A DNA stretch of 26,490 nt from Bulleidia sp. (GCA_016293365.1 JAEDEK010000010.1:1-26490), one strand, 5' to 3'; counted from the stretch's first letter, positions 14,777-23,254 are shown. The notes: generated by a model not told the origin, from the letters alone. Made by a program: numbers and translations.

Positions 14777-16006
14777 ATGGCTTATATATTTCATACAGAT
14801 ACAGATCCGGCAAAGATGGATGCCTTTGTCATGTCATCTGATCAGAATACACTGTTTCAATGTTCAAAGTGGGCATCCATCAAAGATAACTGGGATCACT
14901 GCTTTTACAGTGTCAGTGAAGATGGAAAGATTGTGGCTTCCGCCATGGCTTTGATCCGTTCCATGCCTTTGGGAAGAACATTAATGTATATTCCAAGAGG
15001 TCCGGTTATGGATTATGACAATGATGAACTTGTCACATTCATGCTTGATCATATTAAAAAGGAAGCAAAAAAACATAAGGCAATTGCGGTAAGGTTTGAT
15101 CCAGCTGTATTAAGCCGCAGATATTCCTATCGAAACAGGAATGAACAGAATCCATATCATAACCAGAAAGTCATCGATAAACTGGTTGCCTACGGTGCAA
15201 AGCATAAGGGATTTACGATCAGAATTGAAGAAAGCACACAGCCAAGATTCAATGCGGAAATGGATGTCACCCCTGATTATAAAGACCATCTGGAGCATAA
15301 GACTGCAAAATGCATCAGAGCAGCACAGCATAAAGGCATCACGGTCAGTCAGGGAAAAGAATATATTCATGATTTCGCAACCGCAATGCATTATACAGAG
15401 GTGCGCAAGCAGGTTGCTTTAAGAAATGAAGATTATTTCAGACATATGATGGATGTCTATGGTGATCAGGCAATCTGCATGGTTGCCAGAATCAACTTCC
15501 CGCAGCAGATTAATAAACTGCAGAAAGCAATTGAAGAAAATGAAAACAGACTGAATAGTCCGGATCTTAAAAAGAAAGAGAAAGCTGCGGTAAAGCAGGC
15601 ACTTGCCAATGATACAAAAGAGCTTGAAAAACTCAGAGAAGACTACCAGCGTGAAGGTAAGGATGAAGTCATTACATGTGGCATTCTTGCAGTATACAAT
15701 GATCATCTGATGGAACTGTTCTATATGGGCAACAATCCGGACTACATGCGGATGTATTCCAGTTATCTGTTATATGCAATGTGTCTTGACCGTTGTGTTG
15801 AGCTTGGTATTGAACAATGTTCATTTGGCGGTATTGAAGGAACACTGGATGATGGACTGACTCTGTTCAAATCCAACTGGATCATGAATGTGGAAGAATA
15901 TATCGGCGAATTCAATATCGTTCTTGATCATCTGATGTATACGGCATTTGATTCGATTTATCCTCGTGTTCTGAAGCTTGCTGCGAAAATTCGTGGAAGG
16001 AAATGA
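14777..16006 (+). CDS. FemAB-type peptidoglycan bridge aminoacyltransferase
   Basis: This 409-residue protein is of the FemA/FemB/FemX/MurM group, which transfers amino acids from aminoacyl-tRNA onto the lipid II stem peptide to build interpeptide bridges. It has two GNAT-like halves (for example TLMYIPRGPVMDYDN near 69-83 and LFYMGNNPDYMRMYSSYLLY in the second half). A charged coiled-coil arm at about 241-293 separates parts of the second half, as in FemA and seryl-tRNA synthetase. The start at 14777 follows AAAGGAAG. The amino acid it adds cannot be told from sequence. The next gene is a lipid II flippase of the MurJ/YtgP type, which fits a cell-wall role. Confidence 0.88.
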   Translation: MAYIFHTDTDPAKMDAFVMSSDQNTLFQCSKWASIKDNWDHCFYSVSEDGKIVASAMALIRSMPLGRTLMYIPRGPVMDYDNDELVTFMLDHIKKEAKKHKAIAVRFDPAVLSRRYSYRNRNEQNPYHNQKVIDKLVAYGAKHKGFTIRIEESTQPRFNAEMDVTPDYKDHLEHKTAKCIRAAQHKGITVSQGKEYIHDFATAMHYTEVRKQVALRNEDYFRHMMDVYGDQAICMVARINFPQQINKLQKAIEENENRLNSPDLKKKEKAAVKQALANDTKELEKLREDYQREGKDEVITCGILAVYNDHLMELFYMGNNPDYMRMYSSYLLYAMCLDRCVELGIEQCSFGGIEGTLDDGLTLFKSNWIMNVEEYIGEFNIVLDHLMYTAFDSIYPRVLKLAAKIRGRK

Positions 16007-16009
16007 CAG

Positions 16010-16044
16010 ATCTGTGCATTTGTTGTTTGAACAATGAAACAGAT
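16010..16044 (+). repeat. Long imperfect hairpin between femAB and murJ genes
   Basis: ATCTGT (16010-16015) pairs with ACAGAT (16039-16044). An inner 8-bp stem (16019-16026 with 16031-16038, two G-T pairs) closes a 4-base loop, leaving a 3-base bulge. No T-run follows, so it is not an intrinsic terminator. It overlaps the -35 of the next promoter. Confidence 0.5.
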
Positions 16045-16054
16045 GGAGTAAAAT
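16027..16054 (+). promoter_or_regulatory. Possible promoter of the MurJ-like gene
   Basis: TTGAAC (16027-16032), a 16-base spacer and TAAAAT (16049-16054). Transcription would start near 16061, four bases before the ATG, again implying a nearly leaderless message. Confidence 0.45.
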
Positions 16055-16064
16055 AAGTCCGGCT

Positions 16065-17690
16065 ATGAAAAAGAAAAATCTGAAAAATTCACTGTTGATG
16101 GGCGGACTGATCGGCACAGCGGGCATGTTCATCGCCAAGATGATCGGGCTTCTGTATTCGATTCCATTATCATCCATACTCGGCTCAGATGTTCTGATGA
16201 GCTATTATGGAACTGCCTATCGTGTATATTCATACATCCTGAATGTATTTACAGCAGGCATTCCTTTTGCGATCTGTACGATGGTCGCAAAATATACAGC
16301 CCTGGATGATAACAGGTCATTGTTGAAAATCAGAAAGCTTTCAAGAACACTGCTTGGCATATTCGGCTTTTTCGGAATGCTGTTATTGATGGCTTTGTCT
16401 TATCCGCTTGCGAAGAATGTATGCGGATCCGATGATCCTGGTGTTATGACACTGGTATTCATCCTGCTTTCTCTGGCACTGTTTTTCGTACCGATTCTTT
16501 CTGCCTACAGAGGTTTCTGGCAGGGAAGAAAGGAAATGGTGGAATATGCTGTTTCACAATCGTTTGAACAGATCTTCAGAGTCGGTTTTCTGTTATCTGC
16601 AGCCTATATTTTTGTCTATACATTTGGTATGGAAAGAACGTATGCACTGTATGCAGCTGTATTGTCAACCTCTGTTGCGGCAATTGCCGGTATCATACAG
16701 ATCATGTACTTTGATAAGGTGCATCTTCCACCGATCAAACAGGGGGCAGATCAGCAGACATTCCGCTCTATGAAAAACAAAGAACTTGTCAGAGAACTGC
16801 TGATCCTTGCCGGACCATATCTTCTGACAAGTATGATCGGTTATATTGATGATATTCTTAATTCCACACTTCTTCCGATCGGTCTGCGCATGCATGGCTA
16901 CAGCAGCTCGGAAAACAGTGTCATCCTGTCTGCATTCAACTATGTCGGTACAAAGCTGTGCAGTATACCACAGGTTCTCTCTCCTGGTTTTGCAGCAGCC
17001 CTGATTCCATATATTACAGAAGCTGTAACAGCCCATGATCGTAAGAAGATCTCATCGATGATGACCGAATGTATCGGTATTATATTTTTTATCGGTATCT
17101 TCCTGTCTGCGGTGATTGCGATCTATTCCCGTGAAATCTTTACGGTGTTGTTCTATACAGGCAATATTGATCTGGCATCCAGTGTCATACGATGGATGGC
17201 AATTGAAGGATTCCTTGGCACAATCTGTCCGATTATCAGCTCGCTTATGCTTGCGGCAGGACTGAGAAAATCAATTCTGAAACGACAGGTAATTACAGCA
17301 GTGATCAAGTCAATCCTGATTGTACCTTTGACGATGCTGTTAGGATTCAAGGGGGCAATCCTGTCATCCATGATCGGTTCTCTGTACTTCTTTGCGGCAA
17401 ATATGATTGAACTGGAAGTACGGTTTGACATCTATCTGAAAAAACTCATGATTAACTTTGCAAAAATTACTGTGGCATTGCTTGTTTCATATGGCGCAGC
17501 TGTGGGGCTCAGAATGATTGGGCTGGATGGTACGCAGGGCAGTAAGATGATTGCTTTTGTGAAGTTATGCGGAAACGGTATGATTACGATGCTTGTATAC
17601 TTTGGCTTGACAGAGTTGCTCAGAGTACCGCATGCACTGTTCCATCGCTCCTTACTCAGTGTGATTGCCGGAAAACTGAAACGAAACTGA
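16065..17690 (+). CDS. murJ: MurJ/YtgP-type lipid II flippase (MOP superfamily)
   Basis: This is a 541-residue integral membrane protein with about 14 hydrophobic segments. Its N-terminus (GGLIGTAGMFIAKMIGLLYS) and length match the SpoVB/YtgP/polysaccharide-biosynthesis branch. YtgP is a lipid II flippase (MurJ) of Bacillus. Internal features include SAYRGFWQGRKEM and SMIGYIDDILNSTLLP. It lies 58 bases after the FemAB-type gene, consistent with moving modified lipid II to the cell surface. No ribosome binding site lies at normal distance from the ATG; the nearest GGAG is 16 bases away. Spore-wall family members (SpoVB) are the main alternative, but no sporulation gene is nearby. Confidence 0.8.
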   Translation: MKKKNLKNSLLMGGLIGTAGMFIAKMIGLLYSIPLSSILGSDVLMSYYGTAYRVYSYILNVFTAGIPFAICTMVAKYTALDDNRSLLKIRKLSRTLLGIFGFFGMLLLMALSYPLAKNVCGSDDPGVMTLVFILLSLALFFVPILSAYRGFWQGRKEMVEYAVSQSFEQIFRVGFLLSAAYIFVYTFGMERTYALYAAVLSTSVAAIAGIIQIMYFDKVHLPPIKQGADQQTFRSMKNKELVRELLILAGPYLLTSMIGYIDDILNSTLLPIGLRMHGYSSSENSVILSAFNYVGTKLCSIPQVLSPGFAAALIPYITEAVTAHDRKKISSMMTECIGIIFFIGIFLSAVIAIYSREIFTVLFYTGNIDLASSVIRWMAIEGFLGTICPIISSLMLAAGLRKSILKRQVITAVIKSILIVPLTMLLGFKGAILSSMIGSLYFFAANMIELEVRFDIYLKKLMINFAKITVALLVSYGAAVGLRMIGLDGTQGSKMIAFVKLCGNGMITMLVYFGLTELLRVPHALFHRSLLSVIAGKLKRN

Positions 17691-17720
17691 TCCATGAACC
17701 TGTGTTCTGGATCTTTTTTT
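17689..17720 (+). terminator. Terminator of the MurJ-like gene
   Basis: GATCC/GGATC plus an inner GAAC/GTTC stem with a 4-base loop, then seven T residues (17714-17720). The stem begins within the stop codon. Confidence 0.85.
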
Positions 17721-17734
17721 GTGTAAAGACAAAG

Positions 17735-17762
17735 AAAAAACCGAATCCTGTGATCCGGTTTT
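17735..17762 (-). terminator. Terminator of tRNA-Gln (minus strand)
   Basis: An A-rich, 11-bp stem (17752-17762 pairing with about 17737-17748, one G-T) with a 4-base loop. On the minus strand it ends in a run of T residues (complement of the A-run from 17735), two bases beyond the tRNA 3' end. Confidence 0.75.
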
Positions 17763-17764
17763 CA

Positions 17765-17840
17765 TGGCTGGGATAGAGAGATTCGAACTCCCGAAATGAC
17801 TGGTTCAGAGCCAGTTGCCTTACCGCTTGGCTATATCCCA
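17765..17840 (-). tRNA. tRNA-Gln (anticodon CTG)
   Basis: A 76-base tRNA including an encoded CCA: acceptor TGGGATA/TATCCCA, discriminator G, anticodon stem ACTGG/CCAGT with loop CTCTGAA (anticodon CTG, codon CAG), and T-loop GTTCGAATC. It is read divergently from gltX. Confidence 0.93.
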
Positions 17841-17852
17841 ACAGCAATATTT

Positions 17853-17880
17853 ATTATACGCATTTCGTAATTGTATGCAA
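17853..17880 (-). promoter_or_regulatory. Promoter of tRNA-Gln
   Basis: On the minus strand, TTGCAT (17875-17880), a 16-base spacer and a perfect TATAAT (17853-17858), with transcription starting a few bases before the tRNA. Confidence 0.7.
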
Positions 17881-17914
17881 GTCTTTTTTTGAAAAAGTAC
17901 AAAAAGTTTTTCTG

Positions 17915-17943
17915 TTGAAAAAACGATGTATGCGTTGTATAAA
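17915..17943 (+). promoter_or_regulatory. Promoter of gltX
   Basis: TTGAAA (17915-17920), a 17-base spacer and TATAAA (17938-17943), close to consensus. A second possible pair, TTGTAT (17935-17940) and TAAAAT (17958-17963), overlaps it downstream. Confidence 0.7.
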
Positions 17944-17986
17944 CAATCAGGAAAGAGTAAAATGGAACGGCAAAGGAGTAATAAAA

Positions 17987-19438
17987 ATGGCTATTAGAAC
18001 AAGATTTGCACCAAGTCCTACAGGTTACATGCACATCGGTAACCTGCGTACTGCACTGTATGCTTATCTGGTTGCGAAGAAGGATCCACAGGGTGTATTC
18101 ATTCTTCGTATTGAAGATACAGACCAGGGAAGACTTGTCGAAGGTGCTACGGATATTATTTATGACACAATGAAGGCATGTGGTCTGAAACATGACGAAG
18201 GACCGGATGTCGGTGGTGCCTATGGACCATATGTTCAGTCTGACCGTGTCAGAAGTGGACTGTATATGGAATATGCAAAGGAACTGATCAGAAGAGGCGG
18301 CGCACATTACTGTTTCTGTGATGAAGAAATGATTGCAGCTTCCCGCGAACTGCAGGAAGCACGTGGTGAAAGCTTCAAGTACGATGATCCATGCAAGAAT
18401 CTGACAATCGAAGAAGCTGAAGCAAGAATTGCTGCAGGGGAACCGTTTGTCATCCGCCAGACCATTCCTGAAACAGGTACGACATCTTTTGATGATGAAG
18501 TATTCGGCAGAATCACAGTGGATAATGAAACACTGGATGAACAGATTCTGATCAAATCCGATGGATTCCCGACCTATAACTTCGCAAATGTCATCGATGA
18601 TCACCTGATGGGAATTACGGATGTTGTAAGAGGTATGGAATACCTGTCCTCTTCTCCAAAATACAACCTCATTTATGAAGCATTTGGTTGGGAGATTCCA
18701 CGTTATATCCATTGCCCGCCGGTCATGAAGGATGAACATTCCAAGCTGTCCAAGCGTAATGGTGATGCTTCCTTCCAGGACCTTGTTGCCAAGGGATATC
18801 TGCCGGAAGCGATTCTGAACTATATTGCATTACTTGGATGGTCTCCAAGTGAAGACCGTGAAATCTATTCACTAGAGGAACTTGTTCAGGCATTTGATGT
18901 CAAGCATATCGGTACTTCCGGTGCTATCTTCGATCCGGAAAAACTGAAGTGGGTCAATGCTACATGGTTACGTGCAATGGACCTGGATTCCTATTATGCG
19001 CTTGTAAAGCCATATATTGATGAAGCGGTAAAGAGTGATCTGGACAAAAAGGCAATCGCAAAAGTCGTACAGCAGCGTGCTGATACCCTGGCAGATATTG
19101 CCCCGATGCTGGATTTCTTCGATACATTCCCATCCTATGACAATGATCTTTACAACAATAAGAAGATGAAGACAAATCCGGAAGTTGCTTTAAACGCTCT
19201 GAAGCAGTGCAGAGAAGTACTGGCTGGAATTGATGAATGGAATGAAGAAACACTCCATGCAGCTCTGCTGGAGCTTCCAAAGAAGATGGGTGTTAAGAAC
19301 GGTATCGTTCTGTTCCCATTACGTCTTGCGATTACCGGTAAGCAGTTTACACCAGGTGGAGCAATTGAGATTGCTGCAATTCTTGGTAGAGATGAAACAA
19401 TGAGAAGACTGGATCTTTCCATTGCTCAGCTTTCCTGA
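17987..19438 (+). CDS. gltX: Glutamyl-tRNA synthetase
   Basis: This 483-residue class I synthetase attaches glutamate to tRNA. The HIGH-type signature is PSPTGYMHIGN (9-19) and the KMSKS-type loop is KLSKR (253-257). The C-terminal anticodon-binding helical domain is complete. In most Bacillota GluRS is non-discriminating, charging both tRNA-Glu and tRNA-Gln, with GatCAB correcting the latter; that role is inferred. It starts at MAIRTRFAPSP after AAAGGAG. The frame is open further upstream, but that part lies in the promoter region. It is divergent from a tRNA-Gln gene and about 3 kb from a tRNA-Glu gene. Confidence 0.96.
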   Translation: MAIRTRFAPSPTGYMHIGNLRTALYAYLVAKKDPQGVFILRIEDTDQGRLVEGATDIIYDTMKACGLKHDEGPDVGGAYGPYVQSDRVRSGLYMEYAKELIRRGGAHYCFCDEEMIAASRELQEARGESFKYDDPCKNLTIEEAEARIAAGEPFVIRQTIPETGTTSFDDEVFGRITVDNETLDEQILIKSDGFPTYNFANVIDDHLMGITDVVRGMEYLSSSPKYNLIYEAFGWEIPRYIHCPPVMKDEHSKLSKRNGDASFQDLVAKGYLPEAILNYIALLGWSPSEDREIYSLEELVQAFDVKHIGTSGAIFDPEKLKWVNATWLRAMDLDSYYALVKPYIDEAVKSDLDKKAIAKVVQQRADTLADIAPMLDFFDTFPSYDNDLYNNKKMKTNPEVALNALKQCREVLAGIDEWNEETLHAALLELPKKMGVKNGIVLFPLRLAITGKQFTPGGAIEIAAILGRDETMRRLDLSIAQLS

Positions 19439-19450
19439 TCCATCACGCTA

Positions 19451-19478
19451 GACACATACACAGCTGTATGTGTCTTTT
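19451..19478 (+). terminator. Terminator of gltX
   Basis: A perfect 10-bp stem (19451-19460 with 19465-19474) with a CAGC tetraloop and four T residues. Confidence 0.88.
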
Positions 19479-19504
19479 CTATTGATAAATCACGGATACT
19501 CCCC

Positions 19505-19533
19505 ATGACAGAACTCCCATTTGATTGTAAAAT
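19505..19533 (+). promoter_or_regulatory. Promoter of the ROK-HD-rdgB-DUF1461-trmL operon
   Basis: ATGACA (19505-19510), a 17-base spacer and TAAAAT (19528-19533). Five genes follow with overlaps or gaps under 25 bases. Confidence 0.7.
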
Positions 19534-19554
19534 AAGTGAAAGGAATTAATTAAT

Positions 19555-20466
19555 ATGAAAAACATACTGACGCTGGATCTGGGAAGGGGCTGGATCCGTT
19601 ATGCTGTAACGAGTGAAACACTGGATGTACTGGAAAGCGGTAAAGTACCGGTAGAAAGCATGACTGAACCGGAAGCAGTGTTTTCTCAGATGGAAATGCT
19701 TGGCAGAAACTATCATGACAGAGTGGAAGGAATTGCTTTGACGATGCCTGGCGTGATTGATACGGAACATGGAATTGCCTATTCAGGCGGTATGTACCGT
19801 TGGGTCAAGGATATGGAATATGCTAAGATCATTGAGGAAAGAACAGGCCTGCCTACAATCATTCTCAACGATGCCAAGGCTGCAGCGCTTGCTGAAGTGG
19901 GATATGGTTCATTGAAAAAAGTAGAGCGGGGCGTTTTGCTGATGCTGCTTGGAACCGGAATCGGCGGTGCGATTGTCAATCATGGAAAGATCGTAAACGG
20001 ATCTCATTTTGCTGCAGGGGAATTCTCCTATATGCCTGGTGATTATCAGGATCGGGAAGAGGGAGAAGACATGTTTTCAAGAGCCATGTCCATCAACAGA
20101 CTCGTGGAAATGGTAAAGGAATCCACCGGCAATGAGAATGTGAATATCATGAAGGTCATGCGTGGATTATCCCAGCGTGATCCATTGGTGGAAGAAGGGG
20201 TACGTCTGTACTGTCGGCGTCTTGCCTCTTTTATCTATGCCATTCAATGTGTTGTGGATGCGGAACAGTTTACCATCGGCGGCAATATTACCGATGAACC
20301 TCGATTCATTCAGATGATTCAGCAAGCCGTGCATGAACGATATGAGACAAACCGATTCAAGGTGACTTTTGAACCTGTCATCCGTGGTGTCTCCTTCCAT
20401 GAGGATTCGAGAAAATACGGTGCCGTACATCTGTTTCTGCAGATGCAGAAAGAAGAGAAGAAATGA
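19555..20466 (+). CDS. ROK family protein (sugar kinase-like), zinc site missing
   Basis: This 303-residue actin-like ATPase-fold protein is of the ROK family, which phosphorylates hexoses or acts as a sugar-responsive regulator. Catalytic N105-D106 lies in LNDAKAAAL, and the second phosphate loop is GTGIGG (133-138). There is no N-terminal DNA-binding domain, so a kinase is more likely than a repressor. Two features are atypical. The first phosphate loop reads DLGRGW instead of DxGGT, and the zinc-binding signature is absent: AGEFSYM stands for AGEIGH, and no CxCGxxGC follows. An AAAGGAATT ribosome binding site lies 9-14 bases upstream. It leads an operon and ends in an ATGA overlap. Confidence 0.78.
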   Translation: MKNILTLDLGRGWIRYAVTSETLDVLESGKVPVESMTEPEAVFSQMEMLGRNYHDRVEGIALTMPGVIDTEHGIAYSGGMYRWVKDMEYAKIIEERTGLPTIILNDAKAAALAEVGYGSLKKVERGVLLMLLGTGIGGAIVNHGKIVNGSHFAAGEFSYMPGDYQDREEGEDMFSRAMSINRLVEMVKESTGNENVNIMKVMRGLSQRDPLVEEGVRLYCRRLASFIYAIQCVVDAEQFTIGGNITDEPRFIQMIQQAVHERYETNRFKVTFEPVIRGVSFHEDSRKYGAVHLFLQMQKEEKK

Positions 20467-21434
20467 GACATATTCCATCATTTCTGCAGCCGTATCTGGA
20501 AACGGATGCCATGCAGAGACTGAAAGGAATTGATATGAACTGTGGTGTTCAGCTGACATCCTTTCCTCTATTTGTAAACAGAAAAACAGTTAACAGATAT
20601 ACACACAGCCTGATCACAGCACTGCTTGCCTGGCATTTCACAGCAGATGAAAAACAGACACTTGCCTGCCTGTTTCACGATATCGCAACACCTGTATTTT
20701 CACATACGGTTGATTTTGTCAACGGGGACTATATGAACCAGGAATCAACGGAAGCAGGGATTGCAGAAATACTGGAAAAAGATGCAGGGATCTTTACACA
20801 GCTGAAGAAGGATGGAATTGCTGTAGGGGATGTATGTGATTATCACAAGTATCCACTGTGCGATAACCCATCCCCAAAACTGTCCTGTGACAGACTTTCG
20901 TATCTTCTTTCAGGGATGGTGGAACTTGGGTTTGGTAATCAAGTGGAAGCAGAGCAGATCGTAGCCGATCTATGTGTGAGTGAAAATGAAGAAGGAGAAA
21001 AAGAAATCTGTTTTCAAAGCCAGGCCACAGCAAAGCTGTTTACCAGACGAAGTCTGCAGTGTGGTATCATATATTCCTGCTGCTTTGATAGATTTGCGAT
21101 GGATCAGCTGTCAGATCTGATTCATACTGCACTGGCTGAAAAGATCCTGACATACAAAGATCTTTATACCAGTGAATATGAAGTGGTCTGCAGGCTGAAA
21201 GACAGCCCGTTACAGCAGGCATGGGACAGATATACCGATCTGTATGGATTGAAACTTTCGTCTGAAAAGAAGCATGGATACAGATGCATCCGTGTCAAGA
21301 AAAGATATGTAGACCCATATGTTGTCGAAAAAGGAAGAATGCACCAGCTGGATCCTGAAATACAGACTGCCATTCAACGTTTTGTTCAGGATGATCAGTC
21401 TATATGGATCAGTGGATTATACAAAGAAAGATAA
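20463..21434 (+). CDS. HD-domain phosphohydrolase
   Basis: This is a 323-residue HD-superfamily protein. The metal-binding residues appear as H48 (RYTHS), H72-D73 (LFHDIATPVFSH) and probably D143 (SCDRLSYLL), matching the HD-type dNTPase/COG1078-like layout. It shares an ATGA overlap with the ROK gene and precedes rdgB, a house-cleaning nucleotide pyrophosphatase. A role in nucleotide clean-up or signalling is therefore plausible, but the substrate is not visible in sequence. Confidence 0.8.
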   Translation: MRHIPSFLQPYLETDAMQRLKGIDMNCGVQLTSFPLFVNRKTVNRYTHSLITALLAWHFTADEKQTLACLFHDIATPVFSHTVDFVNGDYMNQESTEAGIAEILEKDAGIFTQLKKDGIAVGDVCDYHKYPLCDNPSPKLSCDRLSYLLSGMVELGFGNQVEAEQIVADLCVSENEEGEKEICFQSQATAKLFTRRSLQCGIIYSCCFDRFAMDQLSDLIHTALAEKILTYKDLYTSEYEVVCRLKDSPLQQAWDRYTDLYGLKLSSEKKHGYRCIRVKKRYVDPYVVEKGRMHQLDPEIQTAIQRFVQDDQSIWISGLYKER

Positions 21435-21448
21435 GGATGGGAACTGAT

Positions 21449-22048
21449 ATGAAGGAAAAAGTAATTGTCGTTGCTTCAGGCAATGCAGGAAAGATCAGAG
21501 AATTCAAAGAAATTCTCGAACCACTTGGCTATACCGTCAAAGCACAGAGTGAACTGCCACCGATTGAGGAAGTGGAAGAAACAGGTACAACCTTCCATGA
21601 TAATGCCATTCTCAAGGCTCAGGCGATCACAGATGCATTCGGCATCATGGCTGTCAGTGATGATTCCGGACTGGAAATTGATGCTCTGGATCGTAAACCG
21701 GGTGTATACAGTGCCAGATGGCTTGGCCATGATACACCATATGATGTCAAGAATGCACAGGTACTCGATATGCTCAAGGATGTCAAAGACCGCACATGCC
21801 GATATGTCTGTGCGATTGCAGTAACCAGACCTGGTAATAAGCCGGTTGTCTTTGAAGACAGCGTGGAATGTGTGGTTGCCCTTGAAGCAAGAGGTACAAA
21901 CGGCTTTGGTTATGATCCGATCATCCTGTATGAACCGATGGGCAAGACAATGGCTGAAATGAGCAAGGATGAAAAAAATTCCATCTCACATCGTGGCAAG
22001 GCTGTCAGAAAGTTTGAAAAGTGGCTCAATGAAACAGATACTCATTAA
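21449..22048 (+). CDS. rdgB: XTP/dITP diphosphatase (RdgB/HAM1)
   Basis: This 199-residue enzyme hydrolyses dITP, XTP and other deaminated nucleotides to prevent their incorporation. The family signatures VVASGNAGKIREF (7-19), SDDSGLEIDAL and the C-terminal TNGFGYDPI and SHRGKA segments are present. In-frame ATGs at 21404 and 21437 exist, but homologous sequence begins at MKEKVIVVAS. A GGATGGGA segment upstream is a weak ribosome binding site. The 3' end overlaps the next gene by 20 bases. Confidence 0.93.
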   Translation: MKEKVIVVASGNAGKIREFKEILEPLGYTVKAQSELPPIEEVEETGTTFHDNAILKAQAITDAFGIMAVSDDSGLEIDALDRKPGVYSARWLGHDTPYDVKNAQVLDMLKDVKDRTCRYVCAIAVTRPGNKPVVFEDSVECVVALEARGTNGFGYDPIILYEPMGKTMAEMSKDEKNSISHRGKAVRKFEKWLNETDTH

Positions 22049-22718
22049 GGCCTGTTCTATCCTGGCTTCCCTTTGTTTTCTTGTCTCTATGCTGATTACA
22101 CTGGTGGATGTCATCTGTTTCAACCGTTCCTTTTTCCTGTATGAATATGAAAAGAACAATCAGGCACAGATCATCGGCACCAGCGATGAAGATCTGATGG
22201 CTGCTACGGATGTCCTGCTGGATTACCTGAAGGATAAACGGGATGACATTGCGGTTACTGCAGTGATCGATGGCGTTTCAACGGAGGTGTTTACCACAAG
22301 AGAATCCATGCATATGGTAGATGTGAAGGATCTGTATCAGAGTGCATGTTTCATCCGTAATGTCGCTGCATTTATCTGTGTGATGATCGGTGCGGTTCTG
22401 TATTGGATCTGTGGGACAGGACGGGTTGAAGTATATAAGGACGGGATGGAAAACGGACTGTTCATGATGGGATGTTTTGTGCTTTGTATCGGCATATGGG
22501 CAGTACTGGATTTTTCTGATTTCTGGATGGATTTCCATTATCTGTTTTTTGATAATGATCTGTTTCTGCTGGATGCGTCCAGATCTATCATGATCAACAT
22601 GTTTCCGGAAAGTTTTTTCTTTGATCTTGTGGCTGCGATCATTCTTTCCTTTGGTGGATGCTGTGGTCTTTTCTATGCTGTGATAAGGAAACTGTGTAAG
22701 AAAAGGGGTGTACTATGA
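22029..22718 (+). CDS. DUF1461 (TIGR01906-type) integral membrane protein
   Basis: This is a 229-residue protein with about four membrane segments (near residues 8-28, 108-128, 138-160 and 197-222). An extracellular loop lies between the first and second, and FHYLFFDNDLFLLD is the most characteristic family motif. Function is unknown in the family. The frame is open from 21969, but the stretch before 22029 is inside rdgB and hydrophilic. MKQILIKACSILAS is a natural membrane-protein start. It ends in an ATGA overlap with trmL. Confidence 0.78.
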   Translation: MKQILIKACSILASLCFLVSMLITLVDVICFNRSFFLYEYEKNNQAQIIGTSDEDLMAATDVLLDYLKDKRDDIAVTAVIDGVSTEVFTTRESMHMVDVKDLYQSACFIRNVAAFICVMIGAVLYWICGTGRVEVYKDGMENGLFMMGCFVLCIGIWAVLDFSDFWMDFHYLFFDNDLFLLDASRSIMINMFPESFFFDLVAAIILSFGGCCGLFYAVIRKLCKKRGVL

Positions 22719-23254
22719 TTCACGTTGTACTGTATCAGCCGGAGATTCCGGCCAATACCGGAAATATCATGCGGACATGTGCTGCATTCAACTGTAGACT
22801 GCATCTGATTGAACCTCTTGGCTTCTATCTGGATGAAAAGCATCTGCGCAGAGCAGGTATGGATTATCTGCTTCAGGTAGATTATACGGTTCATCATGAC
22901 TGGAACAGCTTCATGAAGGATAGAGATGGTGCTTTCTATTTTGTAACACGCTATGGAAACAGGGTCCCTTCTTCTTTTGATTACAGACAGGATGACGCAC
23001 AGGGGAAAGATATCTATCTTGTATTCGGTAAGGAAAGTACTGGCATTGACAAGGAAATCCTGTATGAACATCTTGACCACTGCATCCGGATTCCGATGAT
23101 TGCTGAAGCCAGAAGTCTCAATCTTTCCAACTGTGTTGCCTTGTGTGTATACGAAGTGCTGGATCAGCTTGGCTATCCTGGATTAAGCAGAGTTGAAACA
23201 ATCAAGGGTGAAGATTTTCTGATTCAGGAGCACAAGGCTGGACAGAACAGATGA
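22715..23254 (+). CDS. trmL: tRNA (cytidine(34)-2'-O)-methyltransferase TrmL
   Basis: This 179-residue SPOUT-class methyltransferase acts on the wobble base of tRNA-Leu isoacceptors in its best-studied relatives. The trefoil-knot motifs are all present: QPEIPANTGNIMRTC (8-22), LVFGKESTGI and IPMIAEARSLNLSNCVAL. It is the last gene of the five-gene operon. Length and layout match TrmL (YibK). Confidence 0.93.
   Translation: MIHVVLYQPEIPANTGNIMRTCAAFNCRLHLIEPLGFYLDEKHLRRAGMDYLLQVDYTVHHDWNSFMKDRDGAFYFVTRYGNRVPSSFDYRQDDAQGKDIYLVFGKESTGIDKEILYEHLDHCIRIPMIAEARSLNLSNCVALCVYEVLDQLGYPGLSRVETIKGEDFLIQEHKAGQNR

Noticed and set aside
17831..18739. 302-residue minus-strand open frame opposite gltX
   Set aside because: It overlaps the tRNA-Gln promoter and gltX, has a Cys- and Phe-rich shadow composition and no domain.
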